Of a DNA stretch of 21,041 nucleotides, positions 1 to 9,353 are shown in pieces. Origin of the DNA: an uncultured Fibrobacter sp. (GTDB taxonomy: Bacteria; Fibrobacterota; Fibrobacteria; Fibrobacterales; Fibrobacteraceae). Location of the stretch: the NCBI GenBank assembly GCA_937891805.1, contig CALATK010000173.1:1-21041 (forward strand), given 5' to 3'. Within the stretch, counting starts at the first letter, position 1; every line of letters begins with the position of its first letter. The notes beneath the pieces are model-generated. The model had not been told where the DNA came from and did no database searches. It saw nothing but the letters and a program-made list of their open reading frames with translations. Made by a program: the position numbers and the translations under genes.

Positions 1-977
1 GTGGAGTCAATGGCGTAACGGGCGTCGTGGCCCAGACGGTCGGTCACGTAGGTGATCAGGTTCATGTCCTCGTCTTCGGCGCGGCCAAGGAGCCTGTCGA
101 CGGTCTTGATAACGACCTTGATGATGTCGATGTTCTTCCATTCGTTGAACCCGCCGATGTTGTAGGTCTCGGCAATTTTGCCGTTATGGAAAATCACGTC
201 GATAGCACGGGCGTGGTCCTCTACAAAGAGCCAGTCGCGCACGTTCTCGCCCTTGCCGTAAACCGGCAGCGGCTTCTTGTGGCGGATGTTGTTGATGAAA
301 AGCGGAATCAGCTTTTCGGGGAACTGGTAGGGCCCGTAGTTGTTAGAGCAGTTCGTGACAATCGTCGGCATGCCGTAAGTGTCGTGGAACGCACGAACGA
401 AGTGGTCGGAACCCGCCTTACTGGCTGAATACGGAGAATGCGGTGTGTACTTCGTCGTCTCGTAGAAGAAGTCGTCGCCGTAGGCCAGGTGATGCTCGGA
501 GCTTGAAGCCGTCGTGGTGAACGGAGGCGCAATGCCTTCCGGATGGTTCATCTTGAGCGCGCCATAGACTTCGTCGGTAGAAATATGGTAGAAGCGCTTG
601 CCTTCGTACTTTTCGGGGAGGGATTCCCAATAGAGCTTTGCGGCCTGCAGCAGGCTCAAAGTGCCCATCACGTTGGTCTTCGCGAAGGTGAACGGGTCCT
701 TGATGGAGCGGTCCACATGGCTTTCGGCAGCCAGGTGGATGATGCCGTCGACTTTTTCATCCAGCATGAGCTTGTAGAAAGCGTCAAAGTCGCAGATGTC
801 CATCTTCACAAACTTGTAGTTCGACTTGTCCTCGATGTCTTTCAGATTTGCGAGGTTGCCCGCGTAGGTCAACTTGTCCAAGTTGATGATTTTGTATTCC
901 GGGTACTTGTTCACAAATAGGCGAACCACATGGCTCCCGATAAAACCTGCACCGCCGGTAATGACGATATTCTTCAT
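1..977 (-). CDS. rmlB: dTDP-glucose 4,6-dehydratase, C-terminus cut by window edge
   Basis: RmlB oxidises, dehydrates and re-reduces dTDP-glucose to dTDP-4-keto-6-deoxyglucose, the second step of dTDP-L-rhamnose synthesis, in the cytoplasm with bound NAD. 325 codons are visible with no stop. The N-terminus carries the Rossmann motif GGAGFIGS (residues 8-15), LAAESHVDRS follows, the catalytic STDEVYG is at 133-139 (T134, D135, E136), and the SDR motif YSASK is at 183-187. Between STDEVYG and YSASK the protein has about 17 more residues than I recall for enterobacterial RmlB; I recall a similar insertion in related FCB-group enzymes. The ATG at 977 has an AAGGA about 9 nt upstream. It follows rmlA on the same strand across 90 bp holding a heptamer array and a palindrome, so the two are probably co-transcribed. 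About 20-30 residues are probably missing. Confidence 0.96.
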   Translation of the reverse strand, partial: MKNIVITGGAGFIGSHVVRLFVNKYPEYKIINLDKLTYAGNLANLKDIEDKSNYKFVKMDICDFDAFYKLMLDEKVDGIIHLAAESHVDRSIKDPFTFAKTNVMGTLSLLQAAKLYWESLPEKYEGKRFYHISTDEVYGALKMNHPEGIAPPFTTTASSSEHHLAYGDDFFYETTKYTPHSPYSASKAGSDHFVRAFHDTYGMPTIVTNCSNNYGPYQFPEKLIPLFINNIRHKKPLPVYGKGENVRDWLFVEDHARAIDVIFHNGKIAETYNIGGFNEWKNIDIIKVVIKTVDRLLGRAEDEDMNLITYVTDRLGHDARYAIDS

Positions 978-996
978 ATGAAAGTTCCTTACCATC

Positions 997-1067
997 GCGC
1001 CGTAGGCGCCAAACTTTTACTCAGAGTGCGAAGCACGACCTCATAACTCATGCCTCATGCCTCATAC
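997..1067. repeat. rmlA-rmlB spacer: palindrome plus heptamer array
   Basis: Positions 1039-1066 are four 7-bp units in strict phase (CCTCATA, ACTCATG, CCTCATG, CCTCATA on plus), ending next to the rmlA stop codon. Positions 997-1009 form the palindrome GCGCC-GTA-GGCGC, embedded in a context (ATCGCGCC-G-T-A-GGCGCCAAA) that differs by one base from the cores at 9442-9457 and 16563-16582. A smaller hairpin GTGC-GAA-GCAC lies at 1025-1035. This looks like a reduced copy of the composite element seen twice elsewhere, here inverted relative to the gene. Confidence 0.75.
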
Positions 1068-1955
1068 CTAATATTTAATCTTTCCTTCCGCAACCTTGCG
1101 CAGATGTTGTCCGTAGGGCGACTTGCCATACTTGGCGGCTGATTCCAGGAGCTTTTCCTTGGTAATCCAACCGTTCCTGTAGGCGATTTCTTCTACGGCG
1201 CTAATCTGGATGCCTTGGCGGTTTTCCACCATCTTCACGAACTCGCCCGCTTCAATGAGGCTGTCCATGGTCCCGGTGTCTAGCCAGGCAAACCCGCGGC
1301 CCAGCAGCTTCACGTCCAGTTCGCCCTTGTCCAGGTAGGTCTTGTTCAGGTCCGTAATTTCCAGTTCCCCACGGGCACTGGGCTTTTGGGCCTTTGCAAA
1401 ACCGGACACCCGGTTGTCGTAGAAGTAGAGCCCCGTGATGGCATAGTTGCTCTTGGGTTCCTTCGGTTTTTCTTCGACAGAAATCACCTTACCCGCCTCG
1501 TCGAATTCCACCACGCCAAAACGTTCCGGGTCTTCCACATAGTAGCCGAACACGCTGGCACGGCCATTTTGTTCGGCGTTTTTCACCGCCGCTCTCAAAA
1601 GAGGGCTAAATCCGTTCCCGTAGAAAATGTTGTCGCCCAGCACCATGGCACAGCAATCATTGCCGATGAATTCTTCTCCGAGAATGAACGCTTGAGCGAG
1701 GCCGTCGGGACTAGGCTGCACCTTATAAGAAAGCTTGAGTCCCATAGCCGATCCATCGCCAAGCAGCCGCTCAAAATTAGGCAAGTCCGTGGGAGTAGAA
1801 ATGATGAGAATTTCCCGAATACCCGCAAGCATCAAGGTGGAAAGCGGGTAATAAATCATGGGCTTGTCGTAAACAGGCAACAGCTGCTTACTCGTGACCA
1901 TGGTCAGCGGGTAGAGTCTTGTGCCGGAGCCTCCGGCAAGTACGATTCCTTTCAT
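1068..1955 (-). CDS. rmlA: Glucose-1-phosphate thymidylyltransferase
   Basis: RmlA joins dTTP and glucose-1-phosphate to make dTDP-glucose and pyrophosphate, the first step of dTDP-rhamnose and other deoxysugar routes in the cytoplasm. The 295 residues match the usual length. Visible motifs are the nucleotide-binding loop [11 protein letters not shown] (8-18) with K23 in [17 protein letters not shown], the metal-binding LGDN (106-109, D108), EEKP (161-164) and WLDTG (224-228, D226). The ATG at 1955 is only 29 bp from the divergent helicase ATG. There is no SD; a minus-strand TATTTT at 1968-1963 ends 7 nt before the ATG, suggesting a leaderless transcript. The stop codon directly abuts a heptamer array, and rmlB follows. 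Confidence 0.97.
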   Translation of the reverse strand: MKGIVLAGGSGTRLYPLTMVTSKQLLPVYDKPMIYYPLSTLMLAGIREILIISTPTDLPNFERLLGDGSAMGLKLSYKVQPSPDGLAQAFILGEEFIGNDCCAMVLGDNIFYGNGFSPLLRAAVKNAEQNGRASVFGYYVEDPERFGVVEFDEAGKVISVEEKPKEPKSNYAITGLYFYDNRVSGFAKAQKPSARGELEITDLNKTYLDKGELDVKLLGRGFAWLDTGTMDSLIEAGEFVKMVENRQGIQISAVEEIAYRNGWITKEKLLESAAKYGKSPYGQHLRKVAEGKIKY

Positions 1956-1984
1956 AAGGACTAAAATAGTTATCTTTTGGCTCC
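1956..1984. promoter_or_regulatory. Divergent head-to-head promoters for rmlA and the helicase
   Basis: Only 29 bp separate the two start codons. The plus strand has TATCTT at 1971-1976, 8 nt before the helicase ATG. The minus strand has TATTTT at 1968-1963, 7 nt before the rmlA ATG. The two boxes are 2 bp apart, so the upstream promoter elements of each gene must lie inside the other gene's first codons. No SD is present for either gene. Promoter function is inferred from box position and from the same layout at other genes in the window. Confidence 0.55.
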
Positions 1985-4603
1985 ATGACCGAGCAGAATA
2001 GGGTTACACTCAAGGATTTCATTGCAAAACTCGCCGAGAAAGGCGGCGGGGACCGTTCAAAGATTGTTTCCGAAGACATTTTGGAAGCTTTTATGGAGTG
2101 GTCGCAGTCCCGCGGAACCACGCTGTACCCCGCCCAAGAAGAGGCCATCCTCGAACTTTTAGACGGCAAGAACGTTATCCTGAATACGCCCACGGGTTCC
2201 GGAAAATCCATGGTGGCCCTGGCGCTCCATTTTGATAGCATCGTTCACGGGCGCAAAAGCGTCTATACTTGCCCCATCAAGGCCTTGGTCAATGAAAAAT
2301 GGATGGCCCTCTGCAAGGAATTCGGACCCGAGAACGTGGGGCTCTCTACAGGAGACGCTACCGTCAATCACGACGCCCCTATACTCTGTTGCACGGCAGA
2401 AATTTTAAGCAACATGGCCCTCAGCGAGGGCGAAAAGCTCACCATCACCGATGTGGTGATGGACGAGTTCCATTACTATTCCGACAGGGAACGCGGCGTG
2501 GCCTGGCAGATTCCGCTCCTGACGCTACCGCAAAGCAGGTTTCTCCTGATGAGCGCCACCGTCGGTGCGACGGAATTTTTTGAGCGGGAAATGACGAAAC
2601 ACACCGGCAGGGAGTCCGTGACGGTTCGTTCCTCGCAAAGACCTGTCCCGCTTGACTTCAACTACAGCACCACGGAACTTTCCACCGAAGTGCAAAAGCT
2701 GGTGAACGAGGGCAAGGCTCCCGTCTACGTGGTGCATTTCACCCAGGCCGCCACCGCAAGCAACGCCCAGAATTTCATGAGTCTTGACCTCTGCACCAAA
2801 GAAGAGAAGGTCAAGATAAACGAGGCCATCAAGGAAGTGCGGTTTTCTAGCCCCTACGGCCCCGATGTCAAGCGCTGGCTCAAGCAGGGGATTGGCCTGC
2901 ACCATGCGGGGCTTTTGCCCAAGTATCGCATTCTCTGCGAAAAGCTGGCCCAGCAGGGTTTACTGAAAGTCATCTGCGGCACGGACACTCTTGGCGTAGG
3001 CGTGAACGTTCCTATTCGCACCGTTCTTTTTACTCAGCTCTGCAAATACAGCGGCGACAAGACGGCGATTCTCACTGCACGGGACTTTCACCAGATTGCA
3101 GGCCGTGCCGGTCGAAAGGGATTCGACAACATCGGATACGTGGTGGCCCAGGCACCGGAACATGTCATCGAGAACCTGAAACTGGAGGCCAAGAGCCGCC
3201 AGACCGGAAAGAAGTTCCAGAAGCGCAAACCGCCCGAGCACGGCTACGTCCCCTTCGACGAAAGCACCTACAAGCGCCTGATCGATGCCCAGCCCGAACC
3301 GCTGACCTCCAGTTTCCATGTGGATCACGGCATGCTCCTGAACATCTTGAGCCGGGAAACAGACGGCTGCAAGGCCATGCGAAACCTGATCAAGGACTGC
3401 CACGAAAGTGCCGCCAGCAAGAAGCAACTGCAGCACAGGTCTTTCCAACTGTTCCGAAGCCTTGTGGAAAAGAAAATCGTAGAGTTTGTAAAGCCCGTGG
3501 CCGAGGGCTACAGCCACTTGCGGGTCAATTTGGACTTGCAAGACGACTTTGCCATGAACCAGCCTCTTTCCCTTTACCTGGTGGACACCTTGCCGAAACT
3601 GGACAGGGAAAGTCCCGAATACGCACTGGACGTGATTACCCTTTGCGAATCCATCGTGGAAAATCCCGACGCCATACTCCGCATTCAGCAGAACAAGGCC
3701 CGGAACGCAAGGCTTGATGAACTCAAGGCCCAGGGCATGGAATTCAACCAGCGCATGGAAGAAATCGAGAAGGTGGAATACCCCAAGCCACTGCGGGACT
3801 TTATCTACGACACCTACAACGCCTTTGCCGAAGTCCACCCGTGGGTAGATGTAAACGTGGAGCCCAAGAGCATTGTCCGCGAAATGTTTGAAAGCTTCAG
3901 CACCTTCAGCGGCTACGTGAAGCAGTATGGCCTGCAACGCATGGAAGCGATTTTGCTTCGCCACCTGAACTACGTCTATAAGGTTTTGAGCCAGACGGTT
4001 CCCGACGGCTACAAGAACGACGAACTCCGGGAAATGGAAGACTACCTGGGCGACATGATCCGCCGCACCGACTCGAGCCTTTTGGAAGAGTGGGAAAAGA
4101 TGGCCCACCCCGAAGACTACCAGAAACGCCTGGAAGAGGGTGCCGCCGAAGACGAAGCGGAAAAAGCCTTCGGCGCCGACAAGGCCGCCGCCGACATCAC
4201 CTACGACAAGAAACGTTTCTTGGGTATGGTGCGTCAGCGCATCTTCCAGATTATGGGAAACCTCTCCAAGCAGGATTTTGCAGCAGTTCTCGACAGCCTG
4301 GCCGACGACCTGGAAGAGGGACAGATGCTTGTGGACGGCGAAGGCAAGCCCTGGACAGAGAATACACTTACCGAAATCATGGCCGCCTACACGGCAGAAC
4401 ACCACAAGTTCCGCTTAGATGTGGAAGGCCGTGCTCTCGCCCACACCATAGTGACCTACGAGGGCGACGTGATGCATATCCAGCAGATGCTCCAGGACGA
4501 AGAGGAATTCAACGACTGGAGTATCGACTTCGAGATAAATCTTGCCGAAAGCCGCGAAGCGGGCGTGCCTCTCTTGAAGATGACCCGAATCGGGGAAGCG
4601 TAG
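1985..4603 (+). CDS. Ski2-like DEAD/DEAH-box helicase with DUF3516-type C-terminus
   Basis: A superfamily 2 helicase of 872 residues, probably acting on RNA in the cytoplasm. Motif I TPTGSGKS is at 68-75, the DEAD-box variant DEFH at 160-163, motif III SAT at 190-192, the helicase C domain runs over about residues 230-400, and motif [10 protein letters not shown] is at 370-377. The segments TAPIKAL-like ([11 protein letters not shown]), [16 protein letters not shown] and [20 protein letters not shown] match what I remember of the helicase family with a C-terminal DUF3516 domain best known from Actinobacteria. The C-terminal half (about 430-872) is largely helical and acidic and would be that domain. 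Substrate and partners are unknown. It starts without an SD, 8 nt after a TATCTT box. A heptamer array begins just after the stop. Confidence 0.9.
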   Translation: MTEQNRVTLKDFIAKLAEKGGGDRSKIVSEDILEAFMEWSQSRGTTLYPAQEEAILELLDGKNVILNTPTGSGKSMVALALHFDSIVHGRKSVYTCPIKALVNEKWMALCKEFGPENVGLSTGDATVNHDAPILCCTAEILSNMALSEGEKLTITDVVMDEFHYYSDRERGVAWQIPLLTLPQSRFLLMSATVGATEFFEREMTKHTGRESVTVRSSQRPVPLDFNYSTTELSTEVQKLVNEGKAPVYVVHFTQAATASNAQNFMSLDLCTKEEKVKINEAIKEVRFSSPYGPDVKRWLKQGIGLHHAGLLPKYRILCEKLAQQGLLKVICGTDTLGVGVNVPIRTVLFTQLCKYSGDKTAILTARDFHQIAGRAGRKGFDNIGYVVAQAPEHVIENLKLEAKSRQTGKKFQKRKPPEHGYVPFDESTYKRLIDAQPEPLTSSFHVDHGMLLNILSRETDGCKAMRNLIKDCHESAASKKQLQHRSFQLFRSLVEKKIVEFVKPVAEGYSHLRVNLDLQDDFAMNQPLSLYLVDTLPKLDRESPEYALDVITLCESIVENPDAILRIQQNKARNARLDELKAQGMEFNQRMEEIEKVEYPKPLRDFIYDTYNAFAEVHPWVDVNVEPKSIVREMFESFSTFSGYVKQYGLQRMEAILLRHLNYVYKVLSQTVPDGYKNDELREMEDYLGDMIRRTDSSLLEEWEKMAHPEDYQKRLEEGAAEDEAEKAFGADKAAADITYDKKRFLGMVRQRIFQIMGNLSKQDFAAVLDSLADDLEEGQMLVDGEGKPWTENTLTEIMAAYTAEHHKFRLDVEGRALAHTIVTYEGDVMHIQQMLQDEEEFNDWSIDFEINLAESREAGVPLLKMTRIGEA

Positions 4604-4605
4604 TC

Positions 4606-4633
4606 AATTCGGAATTCAGAGTTCGGAATTCGG
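4606..4633. repeat. Heptamer array after the helicase gene
   Basis: Four units in exact 7-bp phase: AATTCGG, AATTCAG, AGTTCGG, AATTCGG. The array starts 2 nt after the helicase TAG stop. The unit sequence differs from the other arrays in the window but the period and the position after a stop codon are the same. Confidence 0.75.
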
Positions 4634-4639
4634 ATTTTG

Positions 4640-4690
4640 TATTTTTGAATTGCATCTTTTGCTTTTAGGAATGTTAAAAATTTAGGAGAG
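4640..4690 (+). promoter_or_regulatory. Possible TAnnTTTG promoter box and SD for the small secreted protein
   Basis: TATTTTTG at 4640-4647 matches the Bacteroidetes-type TAnnTTTG box exactly. A strong SD, AGGAGAG, at 4684-4690 lies 5 nt before the ATG at 4696. If the box is used, the leader would be about 40 nt. The region is A/T-rich, so a chance match is possible. Confidence 0.35.
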
Positions 4691-4695
4691 AATAA

Positions 4696-5229
4696 ATGCG
4701 CTTGTTTGCCTTTTTGATTGCCTTTGCCGTCGTTATGCCTTTTGCCTACGATGGCGACATGGACACCTACCACGAAGCCAAAGAGGAACTGGCCCTAGTC
4801 AGGGACGGCTACTTGAGTGCCCTGAACGTGGCCATGGACGATGCCAACGAAGGGGATCCTGAAGGCTGGTTCAAGGCCCGCGACAACGGGGAATGCGAAG
4901 ATTGGGACGATCTGGAATATGTCGGTCCGGAGCTGGAACATTTCAAGTTGACAGAGATTCCTTACGGATTCCAGTTCAAGGGACGGCACGGGGCCTATGT
5001 CGTAGACGTGAAAATCAAGGTGGTCACCCGCGACACCGACATCTTTTACGATATCCAGTACCAGAAGGGCACAAACGCTCCCGGCAAGGAACTTGTCGAA
5101 GAAGTTTTCAAGAACGACCGCAAGGTCTTTTACGACCCCAAGTCGCCCTGCACCCGCGAGGCCGTCACCTGTATAGGCGAATACAGCAAGGGCACTCTCG
5201 GAACCCTGAAAAAGAAAAAGTCCAGATAG
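4696..5229 (+). CDS. Small secreted or periplasmic protein, function unknown
   Basis: I do not recognise this family. The 177-residue product starts with a short hydrophobic segment (residues 2-17, ending PFA) that looks like a signal peptide with cleavage near residue 17 or 18. The mature part is acidic at first (many D and E through about residue 80), then has a beta-like stretch around AYVVDVKIKVVTRDTDIFYDIQY, two cysteines close to the end (SPC and TCIG, spaced seven residues apart, possibly a disulfide) and a basic tail ending KKKKSR. The start is fixed by the SD AGGAGAG. It precedes the AlkD-like gene by 6 bp and may be co-transcribed with it, though no shared role is evident. Confidence 0.8.
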   Translation: MRLFAFLIAFAVVMPFAYDGDMDTYHEAKEELALVRDGYLSALNVAMDDANEGDPEGWFKARDNGECEDWDDLEYVGPELEHFKLTEIPYGFQFKGRHGAYVVDVKIKVVTRDTDIFYDIQYQKGTNAPGKELVEEVFKNDRKVFYDPKSPCTREAVTCIGEYSKGTLGTLKKKKSR

Positions 5230-5235
5230 GCAATT

Positions 5236-5979
5236 ATGAAAAAAACATCTGCCCAAAAGACATCGTTTGAACTTCGCATTCAGGAGGCCTTGTTTAACGC
5301 ACAGGACCTAAAGTACATGGCTTTTCAAAGCGAGATGATTCCCACCATTCCCGTCGATTCTATTATCGGCGTGCGGACTCCCGACCTGAAGCTCCTTGCC
5401 AGGAATTTTTCGGCAGACCCAAAAATCAACAAATTTCTGAACAGGCTCCCGCACGAGTATTACGACGAGAACCAGCTCCATTCCTTTATCCTGTCAGGCA
5501 TCAAAGACTTTGACGAATGCGTTGAGCAGTTAGAAAAATTTTTGCCCTTTGTGGACAACTGGGCCACCTGCGATCAGCTGAGGCCCAAGGTTCTAGGGAA
5601 AAAGGAAAATCGCAAGAAGCTGCTGGAACTCATAAAGTTCTGGATTCGCGGCAGGCTTGCTTCTGGCGAACCGGTTGAAGACGACACCTACATTGTCCGT
5701 TTCGGCGTTGAAATGCTGATGAACTGGTACTTGGACAACGATTTTGCCCCTATGTTCCTGCGGTGGGTTGCGGCAATCCGGAGAGACAGCTACTACGTGA
5801 AGATGATGGTGGCCTGGTATTTTGCTACGGCTCTGGTCAAGCAATACGATGCTACGATACCTTATATCCTGGAGCGCAAACTGGAACCCTGGACCTATAG
5901 CAAGACCATTCGGAAAGCTTGCGAAAGTTTAAGAATTACCCCCGAGCAAAAGGCGTACCTGAAAACGCTGAAAGTGTAG
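5236..5979 (+). CDS. AlkD-like DNA alkylation repair glycosylase
   Basis: A HEAT-like-repeat DNA glycosylase of 247 residues that would excise positively charged N3- or N7-alkylated purines without flipping the base into a pocket. Residues corresponding to those known from Bacillus cereus AlkD (W109, D113, R148, W187) appear to be present: W109 and D113 in DNWATCD, R155 in YIVRFGVEML, and W194 in MMVAWYFAT. This assignment is by eye from spacing and context. The protein is all-helical in appearance with no signal peptide. The start at 5236 is 6 bp after the preceding stop and has only a weak SD-like sequence, so it may be translationally coupled. The stop at 5979 is followed by a new promoter for maeB. 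Confidence 0.88.
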   Translation: MKKTSAQKTSFELRIQEALFNAQDLKYMAFQSEMIPTIPVDSIIGVRTPDLKLLARNFSADPKINKFLNRLPHEYYDENQLHSFILSGIKDFDECVEQLEKFLPFVDNWATCDQLRPKVLGKKENRKKLLELIKFWIRGRLASGEPVEDDTYIVRFGVEMLMNWYLDNDFAPMFLRWVAAIRRDSYYVKMMVAWYFATALVKQYDATIPYILERKLEPWTYSKTIRKACESLRITPEQKAYLKTLKV

Positions 5980-6024
5980 GCGGCCTGTATGGAATTTTAG
6001 GCACGCCCCTATTGTGCCTAAATC

Positions 6025-6060
6025 TTTACAATTAAGGACAATTTTTCTATCTTTGGCCCC
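6025..6060 (+). promoter_or_regulatory. Promoter for maeB
   Basis: TTTACA at 6025-6030, a 17-bp spacer, then TATCTT at 6048-6053, a good sigma70-like arrangement. Read another way, TATCTTTG (6048-6055) matches the Bacteroidetes-type TAnnTTTG box exactly. Transcription would begin near 6060, leaving a leader of roughly 47 nt that can fold through CCCCG (6057-6061) with CGGGG (6077-6081) before the SD. This is the only promoter in the window where I see both a convincing -35 and -10. Confidence 0.6.
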
Positions 6061-6106
6061 GAAAATTGAAGTTCCGCGGGGTAATGGCCGGCGGAAAGGA
6101 GTCAAG

Positions 6107-8431
6107 ATGAGCAAAGATTTGAAGGAACAGGCGCTGGAATACCATTCCATGGGCAAGCCCGGCAAGATCGAGATTGTGCCCACCAAGCCCCATAGCACCC
6201 AAACGGACTTGGGCCTCGCTTACACTCCGGGCGTGGCTGTGCCCTGCCTCGAAATCGAGAAGGACAACAACCTGGCCTACGAATACACCGGCAAGGGCAA
6301 CCTGGTGGCGGTGATCAGTAATGGTACGGCGGGGCTCGGACTGGGCGACATTGGCGCCCTCGCGGGCAAGCCGGTGATGGAAGGCAAGGCGCTCCTGTTC
6401 AAGATTTACGCCGGTATTGACGTCTTCGATATCGAAATCAACGAGAAGGACCCGAAGAAGTTTATCGAAATCGTGAAGGGAATCGCCCCCACCTTCGGCG
6501 GCATCAACCTGGAAGATATCAAGGCTCCGGAATGTTTCGAAATCGAAGACACCCTCAAAGCGGAGCTGGACATTCCCGTGATGCACGACGACCAACATGG
6601 TACGGCCATCATTTCGTCTGCTGGCCTGTTGAACGCTATCGAGGTGGCGGGCAAGAGCATCCGCGACGTGAAGATGGTGGTGAACGGTGCCGGCGCTGCC
6701 GCCTGCGCCTGCACTCGCCTGTATCTTTCCCTGGGGCTCAAGAAAGAGAACCTGGTGATGTGCGACAGCAAGGGTGTTATCCGCAAGGACCGCAAGGGCT
6801 TAACCGAGGCAAAGGCCTTCTTTGCTACCGACCGCACCGACATCGAGACTCTCGCCGATGCCATGAAGGGTGCCGACGTGTTCGTGGGGCTTTCGAAGGG
6901 CAACATTTTGACCCGCGAAATGGTCCGCAGCATGGCCGACCAGCCCATCGTCTTTGCCCTGGCGAACCCCACTCCCGAAATCAGCTACGAAGAGGCCATG
7001 GCAAGCCGCGGCGACTTGATCTTTGCAACCGGTCGCAGTGACTACCCGAACCAGGTGAACAACGTCATCGGTTTCCCTTACATTTTCCGCGGGGCCTTGG
7101 ACGTGCGCGCCACCTGCATCAACGAACACATGAAGCATGCCGCCGTGCGTGCGATTGCGGCTCTTGCGCACCAGCCCGTGCCCGACGTGGTGAACATCGC
7201 CTACAACGCACAGCGCTTTACCTTCGGCAAGGAATACCTGATTCCGAAGCCCCTTGACCCCCGCCTACTCACCGAAGTTTCTATTGCCGTGGCCAAGGCC
7301 GCCATCGAGAGTGGCGTGGCCCGCAAGCCCATAACCGACTGGGACGCCTATTACGACAAACTCCGCGACATGATGGGCTACGACAACAAGCTTATCCGCC
7401 AGTTCAGCGATACGGCCCGCAGCAACCCCAAGCGAGTGGTGTTTGCCGAAGGCGACAACCTCAACATGCTCAAGGCCGCCGTGCAGGCGAAGCTCGAAGG
7501 TGTCGCTCACCCGATTCTGCTCGGTAACGCCGAACGTATCCAGATGATGGCGAATAAGGAACAGCTCGACCTCACGGGCATCAAGATTGTGAACCCCCGC
7601 TCTCCCGAGGAATTTGAACGTCGCCGCAAGTATGCTGGCATTTACGCCGAAGAGAATGGCCGTAACGGCGTCACCTTCGACGAGGCCCGCGACGACATGT
7701 TCGAGCCCAACCACTTTGGCATGATGATGGTGAAGGTGGGCGACGCCGATGCATTCATTACCGGTGGTTATTCCAAGTACAGCGAAACCATCGAACTGGC
7801 CAAGGAAATTATCGGCATCCGCGAAGACTACAAACACTTCGGCGCCATGCACATCTTGAGCACCCGCAAAGGGACCTTCTTCTTGGCGGACACCCTGGTG
7901 AACCGCGACCCCGATACCGAAACTCTGGTGGATATCGTAAAGCTCACCCACGACGCGGTGAAGTTCTTTGCCCACGATCCCGTGATGGCTATGCTCAGCT
8001 ACGCGAACTTCGGATCTGACAAGGAAGCCGCCCGCGGAACGGCCAACAAGGCTCGGGATGCGGTGAAGATGATTCACGAACAGTTCCCGGACTATGTTCT
8101 CGACGGCGAAATGCAGGTGAACGTGGCCCTGGACAAGGAACTGCGGGACTCCAAGTACCCCTTCAACAAGTTGAAGGGTCAGACGGTGAACACCTTGATT
8201 TTCCCGTGCCTCTCTTCGGCAAACACTACTTGCAAGATGCTCCTGGAAATGGGCGTAGGCGAATCTATCGGCCCTGTGCAGATGGGCCTGAACAAGCCGG
8301 TACACTTTACCGACTCCGACGCTTCGGTCCACGACATCTTCAACCTGACGGTGGCCGCCGTTATCGATGCCATTGTGCAGGAGAAGAAGGACGAAGAAAA
8401 GGACCGCAAGCGGTTCGACAAAATCTGGTAA
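6107..8431 (+). CDS. maeB: NADP-type malic enzyme fused to phosphotransacetylase-like domain
   Basis: Oxidatively decarboxylates malate to pyruvate with reduction of NAD(P), in the cytoplasm. At 774 residues it has the length of the MaeB class, which carries a C-terminal phosphate acetyltransferase-like domain that usually acts as a regulatory module. The malic domain shows AYTPGVA (38-44), GDIGALAG (80-87), [16 protein letters not shown] (132-147), DDQHGTA (161-167) and the nucleotide-binding NGAGAAA (193-199). The PTA-like part begins near [16 protein letters not shown] (about residue 440) and runs to the end. I chose the ATG at 6107 because GGAAAGGAG sits just upstream; an in-frame ATG at 6014 lies upstream of the promoter box. 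The gene ends at a strong terminator. Confidence 0.95.
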   Translation: MSKDLKEQALEYHSMGKPGKIEIVPTKPHSTQTDLGLAYTPGVAVPCLEIEKDNNLAYEYTGKGNLVAVISNGTAGLGLGDIGALAGKPVMEGKALLFKIYAGIDVFDIEINEKDPKKFIEIVKGIAPTFGGINLEDIKAPECFEIEDTLKAELDIPVMHDDQHGTAIISSAGLLNAIEVAGKSIRDVKMVVNGAGAAACACTRLYLSLGLKKENLVMCDSKGVIRKDRKGLTEAKAFFATDRTDIETLADAMKGADVFVGLSKGNILTREMVRSMADQPIVFALANPTPEISYEEAMASRGDLIFATGRSDYPNQVNNVIGFPYIFRGALDVRATCINEHMKHAAVRAIAALAHQPVPDVVNIAYNAQRFTFGKEYLIPKPLDPRLLTEVSIAVAKAAIESGVARKPITDWDAYYDKLRDMMGYDNKLIRQFSDTARSNPKRVVFAEGDNLNMLKAAVQAKLEGVAHPILLGNAERIQMMANKEQLDLTGIKIVNPRSPEEFERRRKYAGIYAEENGRNGVTFDEARDDMFEPNHFGMMMVKVGDADAFITGGYSKYSETIELAKEIIGIREDYKHFGAMHILSTRKGTFFLADTLVNRDPDTETLVDIVKLTHDAVKFFAHDPVMAMLSYANFGSDKEAARGTANKARDAVKMIHEQFPDYVLDGEMQVNVALDKELRDSKYPFNKLKGQTVNTLIFPCLSSANTTCKMLLEMGVGESIGPVQMGLNKPVHFTDSDASVHDIFNLTVAAVIDAIVQEKKDEEKDRKRFDKIW

Positions 8432-8437
8432 AGAAAA

Positions 8438-8464
8438 GCCCGCTGATGCGGGCGTTTCTTTTTT
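8438..8464. terminator. Bidirectional intrinsic terminator between maeB and pheA
   Basis: Perfect 6-bp G/C stem GCCCGC-TGAT-GCGGGC (8438-8453) followed on plus by GTTTCTTTTTT. On the minus strand the same stem is followed by TTTTCTTT. It sits in the 33 bp between the convergent stop codons of maeB and pheA, so it can end both transcripts. Confidence 0.9.
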
Positions 8465-9328
8465 CTAGTAACTCAGCTTTTCGGTGGAGCCTTCCTTGAA
8501 ACTTCCCAGGCGGTAAACGAAATCGCAGTAGGTCTGCAGTTCCTTCAGGGCTTCTACCACCAGCGGGTCCTTGGGGTTTCCTTCGAAGGACAGGTGGAAG
8601 ATGTATTCCCAGGGCCTGTCCGGATGGGGCCTGCTTTCGATGCGGGTCAGGTTCAGGTCCCGCTTGGCAAAACAGCCCAGCGCCGCATGGAGCGCTCCAG
8701 ATTTTCCGGAATCGTTCAGCATAAAGAGCAGGGTGGTCTTGATGGGGGTGTCGCCGGACCCGACTTCGGGCAAATCGACGGCCACCTTCTGGATGGCGTA
8801 AAAGCGGGTGAAGTTCACGCCCTTCAGGTTCTCAATTCCTTCAGCCAGAATATCCAGGCCGTAGAACTTGGCGGCGTAGGCACTGGCGATGGCACCGAGA
8901 GTCTTGTCTCCGCGCTTGGCTACCTCTTCGGCGCTGCCTGCGGTGTCGTAGAAGGCTACACTTTCGATACCGGGATTGCGACCGAAGAATCGGCTGCACT
9001 GGGCAAGGCCCTGGGGGTGGCTCAGCACCTTCTTCAGGTCCCCGAGTTTCACTCCGGGCAGGGCGCACAGGGTATGGGAAATCTGGAGCTTTACCTCCGC
9101 CACGATGGGCAGGCGCCACTTGTAAAGCAGGTCGTAATTTTCGTAGATGGAACCTGCCGTAGAATTTTCGATGGGAATTGCACCGCCATCTACGGCGCCG
9201 GTCTCGATGCTCTGGAAAATTTCACCGAAGGTGTCCATAGGCACCACTTCGATGTCTGTTCCGAACAAATGATAAGCGGCACTTTCGCTATAGGCTCCGC
9301 GACGACCCTGGAATGCAATTTTTTTCAT
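8465..9328 (-). CDS. pheA: Prephenate dehydratase
   Basis: Converts prephenate to phenylpyruvate in phenylalanine synthesis, in the cytoplasm. The 287 residues fit a monofunctional enzyme: catalytic domain (about 1-185) with GRRGAYSE (8-15), PIENS (52-56), SHPQGLAQC (103-111) and the TRF motif (174-176), then an ACT domain (about 198-275) with the phenylalanine-binding ESRP (231-234). No chorismate mutase domain is fused to it. The ATG at 9328 has no SD; TATCTT at 9341-9336 (minus strand) ends exactly 7 nt before it, suggesting a leaderless mRNA. The region where a -35 would lie is inside a G/C-rich heptamer array. It follows the NlpC/P60 gene in the same direction, separated by the composite repeat. 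Confidence 0.95.
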   Translation of the reverse strand: MKKIAFQGRRGAYSESAAYHLFGTDIEVVPMDTFGEIFQSIETGAVDGGAIPIENSTAGSIYENYDLLYKWRLPIVAEVKLQISHTLCALPGVKLGDLKKVLSHPQGLAQCSRFFGRNPGIESVAFYDTAGSAEEVAKRGDKTLGAIASAYAAKFYGLDILAEGIENLKGVNFTRFYAIQKVAVDLPEVGSGDTPIKTTLLFMLNDSGKSGALHAALGCFAKRDLNLTRIESRPHPDRPWEYIFHLSFEGNPKDPLVVEALKELQTYCDFVYRLGSFKEGSTEKLSY

Positions 9329-9341
9329 GGTGCAAAAGATA
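9329..9341 (-). promoter_or_regulatory. Probable leaderless promoter box of pheA
   Basis: Minus-strand TATCTT at 9341-9336 followed by 7 nt (TTGCACC) and the ATG. No SD is present. The expected start of transcription would fall at or next to the A of the ATG. Confidence 0.5.
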
Positions 9342-9353
9342 GTAATTGGTCTT

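Noticed and set aside
2960..4405. 481-codon ORF on the minus strand inside the helicase gene
   Set aside because: It is antisense to a gene with intact helicase motifs, lacks recognisable domains and results from codon bias that removes stops on the opposite strand.
6014..6106. Upstream in-frame ATG giving a 31-residue extension of MaeB
   Set aside because: The promoter box (6048-6053) lies inside the extension, and GGAAAGGAG precedes the ATG at 6107, where the family N-terminus begins.
7265..8332. 355-codon minus-strand ORF inside maeB
   Set aside because: Antisense shadow of the PTA-like domain; the His/Val/Gly-rich composition is typical of reverse-strand artefacts.
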